Shown piece after piece: positions 43,781 to 52,206 of a DNA stretch of 64,000 bases. The position numbers were made by a program, and so were the translations under genes. Below the pieces are notes generated by a model. It searched no databases, was not told the origin of the DNA, and saw nothing but the letters and a program-made list of their open reading frames with translations. Each line of letters opens with the position of its first letter. Position 1 is the stretch's first letter. Where the stretch lies: the NCBI GenBank assembly GCA_946183145.1, contig CAMGZM010000011.1, positions 1-64,000 on the forward strand, given 5' to 3'. The DNA is from an uncultured Fretibacterium sp. GTDB lineage: Bacteria > Synergistota > Synergistia > Synergistales > Aminobacteriaceae.

Positions 43781-45019
43781 TTACTTTTTGCTTTTCCTTT
43801 TGCTTTCTTTCTTTTCGCGCTTGAGCTCCTGTCTGTCATTTTCTGCTTTGCGTTTTAGTTTCTCCCTCTCATCGTCAGCATTAAACACAAATTTATACGG
43901 CCCGTATTCTTTATTGCGAGCGTCAATATACTTCACATCAATGCTAATATCACCGTGCTGTGTCTCAGGCTCAATCATCAGTACAGGATAATGATACTCA
44001 TTGAAGCCCGTTGATTTGTACTCATCATCATTCACTCTGAAGAATACTTCTTTGATGCCTTCATACTTGTCAGAAATCACACGGAAAAATATACGTTTGC
44101 CCTTCTTCCACATGTCAGCGTAAAGCTCAATGCTCCGTTCATGTTCGTGAAGCTCTACGGCATTTCCTGCGGGAGTGTAGATTACTCCGTCCGAGAATGA
44201 AGCGATTACCCAGAATACAGCGCACAATAACGCAGCAGCCCCGATGTCTGACACGAGTCCGATTCTGAACTGATGAGTCCGAATCATCACAGCGCAAACA
44301 GGAATCACAGCAGAAAAGAGTCCCGCGAATATCGGAATCATTCCCGGAAATTTTCTCGCAGCCGCAAGAGTTACGGCGAATATCACGGAGAAAATCATTC
44401 CCGTTTTCGGCGTTAATACCTTCCTGAAAATTAACATGGCAATATCCCCGTATGACATCGGCGGAATATCTGTATCATCACATTCACTCTTTGCGACTCT
44501 CAGAATTTCGGAGTCATAATTATCACGGAATTTTGAGTCCTTGAGGTAATTCCAGAAACGCAGAACTTCTTTTGAGTCCGGCGAATTTCCCCTTCGCGGG
44601 CGTGTGTAACGTGCTAAATATTCTTCCTCGTACTTGTCAAATATCAGGTCAAATATCCCGTTGCGATAAATTTTAACGTCGTTGTTGTTCGCGGACTTTG
44701 AGTCAACGCTGAGAGCCGCAAGCCTCGAACACCATCCCGGAGTCCGTTCCATTCTCTTAATCACACGTGATATTGTTGACTGCCTCCGCCCGGTCAAGAG
44801 TGCTATATCATCAGGCGACCATAGAACAATCTCTTCACCGTCAAATTTTATGTGGCTGTGAGACGGTGCGAGCATGATATATTTTTCCTCTAAATATTCC
44901 TGGCGGTCTGAAGAGTCGCCCTGAAAGTTTTTGTAGTCGTCAATGTATTCCTTCATGAGCCTGTGAACTTGAAGCCTTGCATTACGGAATTGCTCAAAAC
45001 GAAATTTCAGCCTGTTCAT
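43781..45019 (-). CDS. Membrane protein with N-terminal HTH-like region
   Basis: A 412-residue protein I do not recognise as a named family. Residues ~66-96 (WSPDDIALLTGRRQSTISRVIKRMERTPGW) look like a helix-turn-helix. Residues ~210-295 hold three to four membrane segments (IFSVIFAVTLAAARKF, MIPIFAGLFSAVIPVCAVMI, ALLCAVFWVIASF). A periplasm- or cytosol-facing beta-rich segment and a very basic Lys/Arg/Glu coiled tail follow. This combination suggests a membrane-bound regulator, as inference. Monocistronic and divergent from the 55-aa gene. Confidence 0.65.
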   Translation of the reverse strand: MNRLKFRFEQFRNARLQVHRLMKEYIDDYKNFQGDSSDRQEYLEEKYIMLAPSHSHIKFDGEEIVLWSPDDIALLTGRRQSTISRVIKRMERTPGWCSRLAALSVDSKSANNNDVKIYRNGIFDLIFDKYEEEYLARYTRPRRGNSPDSKEVLRFWNYLKDSKFRDNYDSEILRVAKSECDDTDIPPMSYGDIAMLIFRKVLTPKTGMIFSVIFAVTLAAARKFPGMIPIFAGLFSAVIPVCAVMIRTHQFRIGLVSDIGAAALLCAVFWVIASFSDGVIYTPAGNAVELHEHERSIELYADMWKKGKRIFFRVISDKYEGIKEVFFRVNDDEYKSTGFNEYHYPVLMIEPETQHGDISIDVKYIDARNKEYGPYKFVFNADDEREKLKRKAENDRQELKREKKESKRKSKK

Positions 45020-45146
45020 TTGCTAGCGTGAGAGTTTGAAAACGGCCATGAATATATGCTCCCTTTTGTGTGAATCAAATGCATTCGATTTTCTTTGCGT
45101 GTGTGATTAAGATTAGTGCAATTATACAAGAAAGGGGGTGAAGAAA

Positions 45147-45314
45147 ATGGGATTGCTCAATGACTTTTTATCCCGCGCAAGTGGACCGATTGCCAGTACG
45201 TTCGACAAATATTCGAGAGATCCAAGGCTCAGTGATGAGAAAAGGCGCGAGCTTCGAGACAAAGCCGACATGTGGAGAAACGGTTTACGCGGCAGGTCGG
45301 ACTCAGACGACTAA
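45147..45314 (+). CDS. Small hydrophilic protein, 55 aa
   Basis: GGGGGTG stands 7 bases before ATG. The product MGLLNDFLSRASGPIASTF... is helical and charged (DEKRRELRDKADMWRNGLRGR). Not recognised. A seven-codon fossil of its start occurs at 46218 in the second copy of the duplicated segment, which supports its being an expressed gene that was duplicated. Confidence 0.55.
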   Translation: MGLLNDFLSRASGPIASTFDKYSRDPRLSDEKRRELRDKADMWRNGLRGRSDSDD

Positions 45315-45341
45315 CACATGAATCATCAGCGCAAAAAACGC

Positions 45342-45375
45342 AAAAAAAATTCCCCTCGGCACTTTCACCGGGGGG
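45342..45375 (-). terminator. Terminator of BI-1 copy A
   Basis: CCCC-T-CGG (45352-45359) pairs with CCG-GGGG (45368-45375); on the minus strand eight T follow (45343-45350). Confidence 0.75.
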
Positions 45376-45391
45376 ATTTCTCGTATTCTCT

Positions 45392-46108
45392 TTAGTCTCT
45401 TCTCTTCCCGAAAATTTTTATCAGGTACAAGAACAGGTTTATGAAGTCAAGATACAACGCAAGCGCGCCGATTACCGCAACTTTTCCGACTGACTCATCG
45501 TCATTAATGCCGGAACTTTCAGCGATAGATTTTATTTTCGCGGTGTCGTAAGCAGTCAATCCCATGAAGATTATTACGCCCATAACGCTTATCACAGTTT
45601 CAGTCGCTGTTGAGCCTACGAACATGTTAATCACCATCGCGATAATCAGCCCCCAGAGTCCCATGTGCAGGAAACTTCCCCATGACGTAATATCACGCTT
45701 CGTGTACATAGCATACACGCTCATTGCCCCGAACATTCCCGCCGTCGACAAAAACGCCGTGTATACGCTTTCCTGCGTGTAAACCAGAAGCACAACTGAA
45801 ATCGTTATCCCGTTAAGTATGCTGTAGAGTCCGAATAGCAAGAGTGATGTTGTAGCGTCATGTTTTGCGATTGTCGCGCTAAGGTAAAACACGAGTCCTA
45901 ACTCCGCGATTGCCGCAATGATTAACGGAGCGCGTGAGCCGTAGAAGAATCGTATCATTGATGGGGTTGCGACTGTGAGCCACGCTGTTAATGACGTGAG
46001 AATGAGTCCTAACGCCATATACTGATAGACTTTTCGGAAAAGTGTATTGACCGATTCAACGCTTCCGACTCCAACCGCGTAAGGTGTATAGCCGTCGTAT
46101 TGTGCCAT
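45392..46108 (-). CDS. Bax-inhibitor-1/YccA-family membrane protein (intact copy A)
   Basis: A 238-residue protein with seven membrane helices. FRKVYQYMALGLILTSLTAW at the start, SVYAMYTKRDITSWGSFLHMGLWGLIIAMVINMF in the middle and ALALYLDFINLFLYLIKIFG at the end are BI-1 (UPF0005) signatures; homologs act as pH-sensitive Ca2+ leak channels or protease modulators. Terminator follows directly. Its duplicate at 46309-47031 is inactivated. Confidence 0.9.
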   Translation of the reverse strand: MAQYDGYTPYAVGVGSVESVNTLFRKVYQYMALGLILTSLTAWLTVATPSMIRFFYGSRAPLIIAAIAELGLVFYLSATIAKHDATTSLLLFGLYSILNGITISVVLLVYTQESVYTAFLSTAGMFGAMSVYAMYTKRDITSWGSFLHMGLWGLIIAMVINMFVGSTATETVISVMGVIIFMGLTAYDTAKIKSIAESSGINDDESVGKVAVIGALALYLDFINLFLYLIKIFGKRRD

Positions 46109-46189
46109 AATATAATCTCCCTTTCGTGTGAAATAATACGGCTGTATTTTAGCAAGAAATATGAAATTTTAATGTGAATGTGAAAAATT

Positions 46190-46213
46190 ATGCCAACAAA
46201 AAAAGGAGATGAG
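46190..46213 (+). pseudogene. greA 5'-end fossil at the duplication junction
   Basis: ATG CCA ACA AAA AAA AGG AGA TGA follows the same upstream sequence (AATGTGAATGTGAAAAATT) as true greA (AATGTGAAGGTGATAAATC, ATGCCCGTGAAAAAA). It is the first few codons of a second greA cut off by the duplication joint. Confidence 0.6.
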
Positions 46214-46217
46214 AAAA

Positions 46218-46238
46218 ATGGGAGTCAGTGATTTTTGA
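46218..46238 (+). pseudogene. Fossil start of the 55-aa gene
   Basis: AAGGAGATGAGAAAA then ATG GGA GTC AGT GAT TTT TGA, matching the RBS and first codons of the gene at 45147 (ATG GGA TTG CTC AAT GAC TTT) but ending after six residues. Confidence 0.55.
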
Positions 46239-46264
46239 AACGCGGCGCATCGCAAAAACGCAAC

Positions 46265-46294
46265 AAAAATCCCCTCGAAATTTTCACAGGGGGG
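46265..46294 (-). terminator. Terminator of BI-1 copy B
   Basis: CCCCT (46271-46275) with AGGGG (46288-46292) and an A-run at 46265-46269 that gives T on the minus strand; the duplicated counterpart of the terminator at 45342. Confidence 0.65.
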
Positions 46295-46308
46295 ATTTCT
46301 CATATTCT

Positions 46309-47031
46309 CTAGTCCTTTTTCTTCCAGAACAAGCGTATTAAGTACAGGAACAGCAGGTACAAGAACAGGTTGATGAAATCCAGATACAGCCCAAGCGCAC
46401 CCGTAACCGCAACTTCCCCGGCAGCCTCATCATTATTCATGTCTGAATCTTCAGCAAGCGATTTTATTTTCGCGGCATCATACGCCGTCAAGACCGTGAA
46501 TATTATTATGCCTATCACGCTTATCACAGTTACAGTTGCCGATGACCCTACGAACATATTAATCACCATCGCGATAATCAGTTCTCAGAGTCCCATAAGC
46601 AAGAAACTTCCCCGTGTCGTAATGTCGCGCTTAGTGTACATAGCATACACGCTCATTGTCACGAACATTCCCGCCGTCGGCAAAAACTCTGTATATACAC
46701 TCTCCTCTGTGGAAAACAGAAGAAACACCGAACATGTTATGCCGTTGAGTATGCTGTAGATTACGAAAAGCAAGAGTGATGTTGACGCTGAATATTTTGC
46801 GATTGTCGAGCTGATGTAAAAAACGAATCCAATTTCTACGATTGCAACAATGATTAACGGAGTAAGTGAACTCTCAAACATTCTTAACATTGTCGGGCTT
46901 GATGCTATGAGCCATGCTGTTATCGACGTGAGAACTAATCCGAGTGCCATATACTGATAAACTTTGCGGAAGAGTGCATTAACCGCTTCGACTCCTGCGG
47001 CGTAAGGTGTACAGCTGTCGTATTGTGCCAT
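46309..47031 (-). pseudogene. Bax-inhibitor-1-family gene, copy B, nonsense mutated
   Basis: Aligns along its length with copy A. At 46585-46587 the Trp codon of the MGLWGLII motif is TGA, so translation should stop after ~148 of 240 residues, before the last two helices. Downstream the frame continues (ELIIAMVINMFVGSSATV) and shows a 4-residue internal duplication (LFLYLLFLYLI, a repeat of about 12 bases near 46340-46365). More replacements than copy A in conserved helices. Start at 47031, as in copy A. Confidence 0.85.
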
Positions 47032-47113
47032 TAGTAATTGCCGCCTTTCGTGTAAAATAATGCCGCTGTATTTTAGCAAACAATATGAAAATCTAATGTG
47101 AAGGTGATAAATC

Positions 47114-47620
47114 ATGCCCGTGAAAAAAAATGATGTTCACGAAATGACAAGAAGCGGTTACGAAAGACTGTCAGAAGAATTGACTCACATGCGCACAGTG
47201 AGAAGGCTTGAAGTCGCAAAACAGTTAGAGGAAGCGCGAGCATTCGGAGATTTGAGCGAGAACGCAGAATACGCAGCCGCAAAAGAGGAGCAGGCAAAAC
47301 TTGAGGACAGGATACACGATCTTGAAGAGACACTCAGCAAAGTAACAGTAATCGATGAAGACAAACTTGACACGACAAAGGCAGGAGTCGGGCTCAAAGT
47401 AACAATCAAAGACATCGACAACGCCGGGAAACTTTACACGTACGAAATTGTAGGCTCAGAGGAATTATCCGGCGCGGCGTTTTCAGCGTCAGGCATTCAG
47501 AGAATCTCACAGAAGAGTCCCGTAGGCCAGGCAGTGAGCGGCCATGTTGTAGGCGATGAAGTTATCGTGAAGATACCCAGAGGAACACGGAGACTCAGAA
47601 TCGCGGCGATCGAGAAATGA
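47114..47620 (+). CDS. greA: Transcription elongation factor GreA
   Basis: A 168-residue factor that rescues backtracked RNA polymerase. The N-terminal coiled coil holds ARAFGDLSENAEYAAAKEEQ with the acidic tip (D, E) that stimulates cleavage. The FKBP-like C-terminal domain has GVGLKVTIKD and SPVGQAVSGHVVGDEVIV. GAAGGTG precedes the ATG. It heads a cluster with an epimerase and hemB, overlapping the first by 4 bases. Confidence 0.95.
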   Translation: MPVKKNDVHEMTRSGYERLSEELTHMRTVRRLEVAKQLEEARAFGDLSENAEYAAAKEEQAKLEDRIHDLEETLSKVTVIDEDKLDTTKAGVGLKVTIKDIDNAGKLYTYEIVGSEELSGAAFSASGIQRISQKSPVGQAVSGHVVGDEVIVKIPRGTRRLRIAAIEK

Positions 47621-48594
47621 TGAATTACCCCGAAATTTTGCCTCATGTTGACGGCCAATATCACTGGCTTGTTACAGGAGCAGGAGGCTTTATCGGCTCG
47701 CACCTCACAGAAGCATTGCTCTCAATCGGGCAGAAAGTTACGGGACTCGACAACTTCAGCACAGGTTACCGCCATAATATCGACATGGCCGTGAAAGCGT
47801 CAGGACACCCGGAAAATTTTTCGTTTACAGAAGGAAGCATCAATGACTCCGAAATCTGCAATCGAGTCATGAACGGCATCGATTACGTTCTTCATCATGC
47901 GGCGTTCGTGTCAGTTCCGGCTTCAATGAGAGACCCCGCGAAATGTTTTGCTGATAACGCTTCAGGTTTCGTGAATATTCTTGAGGCCGCGAGGATTAAC
48001 GGAGTCCGAAAAGTAGTATATGCCACGTCAAGCGCGGTTTACGGTGATGACGATACAATACCAAACGTTGAAACGTCAACCGGAAAACCTTTATCCCCTT
48101 ATGCCCTGACGAAATACATTAACGAAATGTGCGCTGAATTTTACACGAGGGTTTACGGACTCGAATGCACAGGCCTGCGTTACTTCAATGTGTTCGGAGT
48201 GAGGCAGGATCCTAAAGGCGCATACGCTGCTGTGATTCCGAAATGGATTGACGCTGTAAAGGCCGGAAATATTCCCGTGATATATGGCGACGGCAAGCAG
48301 TCAAGAGATTTCTGCGCTGTTCAGAATGTCGTGAAGGCTAATGTTCTCGCGGCAATGAATCCTGACTCAAGCGGCAAAGTCTTCAACATAGGCTGCGGAG
48401 TTGAGACAACGTTAAATGAATTGCTTGCGGAAATTTACGCGGTATTTTCCCCCGGCCATGAAGTGAAAGCAGTATATGAGCCTCCACGTGAGGGTGATAT
48501 TCTTCACTCGTCAGCATCAATAGAATATGCGCGTGAGATTCTGAAGTATGAACCTTGCATGTATCTTTCTGACGGACTGGAGGCCATGAAATGA
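47617..48594 (+). CDS. UDP-sugar 4-epimerase, WbpP/GalE-like
   Basis: A 325-residue extended SDR. TGAGGFIGSHL binds NAD, SSAVYGDD supplies the catalytic Ser region, YALTKYINE the Tyr-Lys pair, and LRYFNVFGVRQDPKGAYAAVIPKW is the substrate loop as in UDP-GlcNAc/GalNAc C4-epimerases (WbpP, TviC). It probably makes a precursor for surface glycan. ATGATG start with stop of greA inside it. Confidence 0.85.
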   Translation: MMNYPEILPHVDGQYHWLVTGAGGFIGSHLTEALLSIGQKVTGLDNFSTGYRHNIDMAVKASGHPENFSFTEGSINDSEICNRVMNGIDYVLHHAAFVSVPASMRDPAKCFADNASGFVNILEAARINGVRKVVYATSSAVYGDDDTIPNVETSTGKPLSPYALTKYINEMCAEFYTRVYGLECTGLRYFNVFGVRQDPKGAYAAVIPKWIDAVKAGNIPVIYGDGKQSRDFCAVQNVVKANVLAAMNPDSSGKVFNIGCGVETTLNELLAEIYAVFSPGHEVKAVYEPPREGDILHSSASIEYAREILKYEPCMYLSDGLEAMK

Positions 48595-49565
48595 TCATAC
48601 GTCCCAGAAGGCTGCGAGTCTCTCAGGCAATACGCGACATGACCAGCGAGACTCGTTTGTCGCCCTCAATGCTGGTTTACCCTGTGTTTGTCCGTGAAGG
48701 CAAGAATATCATTGAGGACATTCCCGCGATGCCCGGCCAGAAACGTTACAGCCCCGACAAGCTGCCCGCAATACTTGAACGCGCTGTTAATGCGAAAATC
48801 GGAGGCGTTCTGCTTTTCGGAATCCCTGAACACAAAGATGAAACAGGCTCTTCTGCCTGGCGTGAAGACGGCGTAATTCAGACGGCAATACGTACCGCGA
48901 AGAAAGAATTTCCCGAATTGACTCTAATCGGCGATGTGTGTTTGTGCGAATATACATCACACGGTCATTGCGGACTCCTCAAGGGTCATAATGTCGACAA
49001 TGACTCAACCCTTGAAATTTTGTCGCGTGTTGCTGTCTCACAGGCTCAGGAGGGAGCGGATATTGTTGCGCCTTCCGACATGATGGACGGACATACGCAG
49101 GCGATTCGTGAAGCTCTTGATGACGCGGGAATGACTGACACGCTGATTATGTCTTACGCCGTGAAGTATGCGAGCGCGTTTTACGGGCCGTTCCGTGAGG
49201 CTGCCGGTTCTGCTCCGTCATTCGGAAATCGCAAAACGTACCAGATGAATCCCCGCAACGTTCGCGAGGCCGTGAAAGAAGCATTGCTTGACGCTCAAGA
49301 AGGCTCAGACATCATCATAGTGAAGCCGGGACTGCCGTATCTTGATGTGCTGAAGACCGTAAAATCTTCCGTGAATATCCCGGTCGCGTCTTACTGTGTG
49401 AGCGGTGAATACTCAATGATGAAAGCCGCGTGCGCTAACGGCTGGCTCAATGAGAAGAATATCGCTTGCGAGTCTGCGATATGCCTTGCGAGGGCCGGGG
49501 CGGATATTATTATCACGTATTACGCTTTAGAGCTTGCTGAATGGATGCTTGAAGGCTCTCTGTAA
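48591..49565 (+). CDS. hemB: Delta-aminolevulinic acid dehydratase (porphobilinogen synthase)
   Basis: A 324-residue HemB that joins two aminolevulinate molecules. DVCLCEYTSHGHCG (near 124-137) is the Zn-binding Cys site; SDMMDGHTQAIR, MSYAVKYASAFYGPFREAAGSAP (catalytic Lys) and IIIVKPGLPYLDVL (second Lys) are all present. ATGA overlap with the epimerase. No other haem or corrin gene is nearby, so the use (cobalamin or haem) is open. Confidence 0.95.
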   Translation: MIIRPRRLRVSQAIRDMTSETRLSPSMLVYPVFVREGKNIIEDIPAMPGQKRYSPDKLPAILERAVNAKIGGVLLFGIPEHKDETGSSAWREDGVIQTAIRTAKKEFPELTLIGDVCLCEYTSHGHCGLLKGHNVDNDSTLEILSRVAVSQAQEGADIVAPSDMMDGHTQAIREALDDAGMTDTLIMSYAVKYASAFYGPFREAAGSAPSFGNRKTYQMNPRNVREAVKEALLDAQEGSDIIIVKPGLPYLDVLKTVKSSVNIPVASYCVSGEYSMMKAACANGWLNEKNIACESAICLARAGADIIITYYALELAEWMLEGSL

Positions 49566-49574
49566 AAACAATAA

Positions 49575-49608
49575 GCGGCTAGTGCTGACTCCTTTCAACG
49601 CTAACCGC
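49575..49608. terminator. Hairpin between convergent hemB and flagellin genes
   Basis: GCGGCTAG (49575-49582) pairs with CTAACCGC (49601-49608) with one mismatch. T-runs on both sides are short, so termination is only probable. Confidence 0.4.
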
Positions 49609-49610
49609 AA

Positions 49611-49631
49611 TTCACTTTTCACTTTTCACTA
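49611..49631. repeat. Short heptamer repeat
   Basis: TTCACTT twice, then TTCACTA, ending at the flagellin stop codon. Same period as the array at 1-52. Confidence 0.6.
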
Positions 49632-51425
49632 AAGATTTAACGCCCTCATTACTGACTGTGCGCTTTGATTTGCCTGTGAAAGCATAGAGTTCCCCGCGTT
49701 GCTGAGAATTTGCAGCTTCACGAAGTCCATATACTCAAGTGCCATGTCCGCATCTTTGAGTCTGCTCTCTGATTCCTGTAAGTGAAGACTCGTATTTGTG
49801 AGGCTGTTTGTGTTGTACTCAAGCTCATTCTGATACGTTCCGAGCTTTGAACGCTGTACGCTGACTTTGTGAATTGCCGCGTCAAGTATGCTGATTGATC
49901 TTGAGGCGTTCTCCCTTGTCGTAACATCTACTGCGTCAATGCCTAGTGATGCGCTTCTCATGTCGGCAATGTTTATGTATATGTCCTCGCCCCGTCCCTG
50001 TCCTATCTGGAATGCCGTGCTTCTGTCCTGCACGTGAAGTGTTGTCTCATATACACTGTCTTCACTGCTCATTACGTAGCGTTTTGAGTTTTCAGCCCAC
50101 GAAACTTTTACGTTCGCCATCCTGTCAAACTCTATATTTGCGTTCGGGTGAATCGCTCCCGTTATCACATTTCCGTCTGTAGGCGCATTCTTCACGAGTG
50201 CTTTTCCCGTGTGAGCGTCATAAACTGATGCCGTGAATGTATTTTCTTCAGCGTTCTGAATCGTGTTGAGACCGAGCTTGTGAATCAAGTCCTCATTGTC
50301 GGAGCTGAATGTGAGTTCCCCGGCTTTTCCGGCTACTGCGCTGCGGATTACGAACGATCCCATTTTTGCGTGGACAGGAGTCTTTATCGGCTTGGGATTC
50401 CCGTCATCATCAAGAATCAATTTTCCGTCATTGTCGCGCTCATACGTAACTTCTTCGAGGTCATTATAGTTAGTGAGCTGAGGATTTTCCGTTGAGGCTG
50501 ATTCGGAAGTTGACGGTGTTCCGTCTGAAATTGTGCAGAAATTGTCCCTGTTGTCGACATATTGAGATTGTCCGAGATCGTCGGCTATTGCGTCGTTGAT
50601 TTTCCGCCGGACATCGTAAACTGTATCTCCTCCGTAAACTACAATGCTTGCGGTTTTTCCGTCGCCCTGCGTTATTCGTATAGTCTGAGGCTCTGTGAAG
50701 TATGATACTCCGCTTGCGTTCGTGAAGGATTTTATTTTCTCAAGAGTCGCGGGGTGTAATTTTTTCTCGGCGACAAGTTTTGTTTCGTTTGTGCCGGAAA
50801 CTTCTGCTTCTTTGATCTCTTCTTCAAGGACTTCAAGCTCTATTATGTTGGTTTTCTGAACTTGGCCCTGCCCGGCTTTTGCGCGGACTTCTATTCTGTA
50901 GTTTCCTTCTGTGAGTTTCTTTTGCCCGTAATTGTCCGTTGCTGTGATTGCTCCTGTAACTTGCAGCTTTGTTGATGCTTTGTCGGAAGTCCATTGAGCT
51001 GTCGAGCTTCCGTCAAGGAGTCTTTTTCCGTTGAATGTAGTGCTTGCCGCCGCGCTGTCGATTCCTTTTCGGAGTTCGTCAATTTCCGCCTGAAGATAGC
51101 TTCTGTCCTGAGCCGTGAGAGAATCATTCGCCGCCTGAATAGAAAGCTCCCTCATTCTCTGAAGAACCGAGTTCATTTGACTCAGTCCTCCTTCTGCCGT
51201 CTGGAGCATTGATATACCGTCCTGTGAATTTCGTATTGCCCGGTCGACTCCCGCAACTTGTGCCGACATTGCCAGCCCCATCGCGAAACCCGCCGCATCA
51301 TCAACAGCCATCGCCGCTTTAAGGCCTGTGGACAAAGCCCGGGAAGTTTTCTCGATTGCCTTGTTCGTGGCGTTAAGGGCGTTGTATGTCATGCTGATGG
51401 TGTTAGCTGTGTTCCCTATCATCAT
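49629..51425 (-). CDS. Flagellin
   Basis: A 598-residue flagellar filament protein, exported by the flagellar type III system. The N-terminal D0/D1 region (ALSTGLKAAMAVDDAAGFAMG, NSQDGISMLQTAEGGLSQMNSVLQRMRELSIQAAN) and the C-terminal D1/D0 region (TRENASRSISILDAAIHKVSVQRSKLG, LQILSNAGNSMLSQANQSAQSVMRAL) are standard. The central ~330 residues are a large variable, surface-exposed part (D2/D3). AGGAGG lies before the double ATG. No other flagellar gene is in the window. Confidence 0.93.
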   Translation of the reverse strand: MMIGNTANTISMTYNALNATNKAIEKTSRALSTGLKAAMAVDDAAGFAMGLAMSAQVAGVDRAIRNSQDGISMLQTAEGGLSQMNSVLQRMRELSIQAANDSLTAQDRSYLQAEIDELRKGIDSAAASTTFNGKRLLDGSSTAQWTSDKASTKLQVTGAITATDNYGQKKLTEGNYRIEVRAKAGQGQVQKTNIIELEVLEEEIKEAEVSGTNETKLVAEKKLHPATLEKIKSFTNASGVSYFTEPQTIRITQGDGKTASIVVYGGDTVYDVRRKINDAIADDLGQSQYVDNRDNFCTISDGTPSTSESASTENPQLTNYNDLEEVTYERDNDGKLILDDDGNPKPIKTPVHAKMGSFVIRSAVAGKAGELTFSSDNEDLIHKLGLNTIQNAEENTFTASVYDAHTGKALVKNAPTDGNVITGAIHPNANIEFDRMANVKVSWAENSKRYVMSSEDSVYETTLHVQDRSTAFQIGQGRGEDIYINIADMRSASLGIDAVDVTTRENASRSISILDAAIHKVSVQRSKLGTYQNELEYNTNSLTNTSLHLQESESRLKDADMALEYMDFVKLQILSNAGNSMLSQANQSAQSVMRALNL

Positions 51426-51472
51426 GATAAATTTCTGCCTCCTGCTGAAAAGTTATAGCTCCGTTTTGAGTT

Positions 51473-51497
51473 TCGGTTTATATCGCGAAAATTTTTA
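51473..51497 (-). promoter_or_regulatory. Sigma-28 (FliA/SigD)-like flagellin promoter
   Basis: On the minus strand TAAA, 16 bases, then ACCGAAAC, close to the flagellar consensus TAAA-N15/16-GCCGATAA, about 50 bases upstream of the flagellin start. Confidence 0.6.
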
Positions 51498-51562
51498 CTG
51501 CACCTTAAACTTGCATGTTTGCGCCGTATCATTGCCGTAAAAATTCAGGAGGATAAAGCGCA

Positions 51563-52204
51563 ATGGATGACTTAGCAATTATAGACATGGCCGCGAATGA
51601 ATCGAATCCAAACTTGAGTCTCATGGATAAAAATATCATTCTCATAACGGGTATAACGGAAGCAAATATCAACTCAGCAATCAGAGCCGCAGAGTCATCA
51701 ACATCATCTGAAAATGTAACTGTCGGAATCATAGCAGGCAATATCAATCCGCTGAACAAAAACATGAAAAGGCTTTCAGAACTTGCAGACGCGGTAATAA
51801 TTTCGCGGGGAAATTTTGAGGACTCTTCACGGATAATCACGGAAGCAATTTCAGACATCATCACAAAATTCGGGTTCGTTAATCTCGATATTGAGGACGT
51901 AAAAGAGATTTTCAGGGACGCAGGAACGGTATATTACGGTGCAGGTACGGCTAAATCTGCGGGAGTCGCAGCCCTCAAAGCCTCCGAAATGTGCGGGGAC
52001 ATAACGAACGCAAAAGGATTCCTACTCAGCATAATATCAGGTGCGGAATTTCCTTTAAGCGAAATGACAGAAGCAGCACACGTTATCGAGGGCAATGCAG
52101 ACCCGGACGCGCAAATAATCTGGGGACATGTGATTGATGAGAATATGAGCGGGAATGTTAGAGTGTCAGTTTTCGCGGCCATGAATGACAAAGTGAGGCC
52201 GTAA
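51563..52204 (+). CDS. N-terminally truncated FtsZ-like protein
   Basis: A 213-residue protein matching only FtsZ residues ~95 onward. ILITGITEANINSAIRAAE aligns with the T4-loop strand, but the GGGTGTG nucleotide loop is gone. VTVGIIAGN follows the next strand. ADAVIISRGNF replaces the usual IVIPNDRLL. ITEAISDIITKFGFVNLDIEDVKEIF keeps the T7 (synergy) loop with its Asp (residues 107-113). AGTVYYGAGTA, NAKGFLLSIISGAEFPLSEMTEAA and DAQIIWGHVIDENMSGNVRVSVFAA follow the FtsZ C-terminal domain closely. It cannot bind GTP by itself as seen, but could contact FtsZ. AGGAGG precedes the ATG. Two bases before the next gene. Confidence 0.8.
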   Translation: MDDLAIIDMAANESNPNLSLMDKNIILITGITEANINSAIRAAESSTSSENVTVGIIAGNINPLNKNMKRLSELADAVIISRGNFEDSSRIITEAISDIITKFGFVNLDIEDVKEIFRDAGTVYYGAGTAKSAGVAALKASEMCGDITNAKGFLLSIISGAEFPLSEMTEAAHVIEGNADPDAQIIWGHVIDENMSGNVRVSVFAAMNDKVRP

Positions 52205-52206
52205 AT

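Larger units (their letters stand above)
45128..47115. repeat. Tandem segmental duplication around the BI-1 gene
   Basis: Unit A (about 45128-46195) and unit B (about 46196-47115) share order and sequence: small-ORF start on plus, hairpin terminator, BI-1 gene on minus, its upstream region (TTTCGTGT, AAATAAT, CTGTATTTTAGCAA), and the start of greA. Only unit B leads into a full greA; only unit A has the full 55-aa gene. Confidence 0.85.

Noticed and set aside
46585..46587. TGA in BI-1 copy B, TAG at 57752 and TAA at 59201 as recoded codons
   Set aside because: All three codons end intact genes in this window, and three different stops are involved. Nonsense mutation is simpler.
46618..46759. 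Plus-strand frame 46370-46759 as a gene
   Set aside because: It lies entirely opposite the BI-1 pseudogene and repeats the shadow frame seen opposite copy A.
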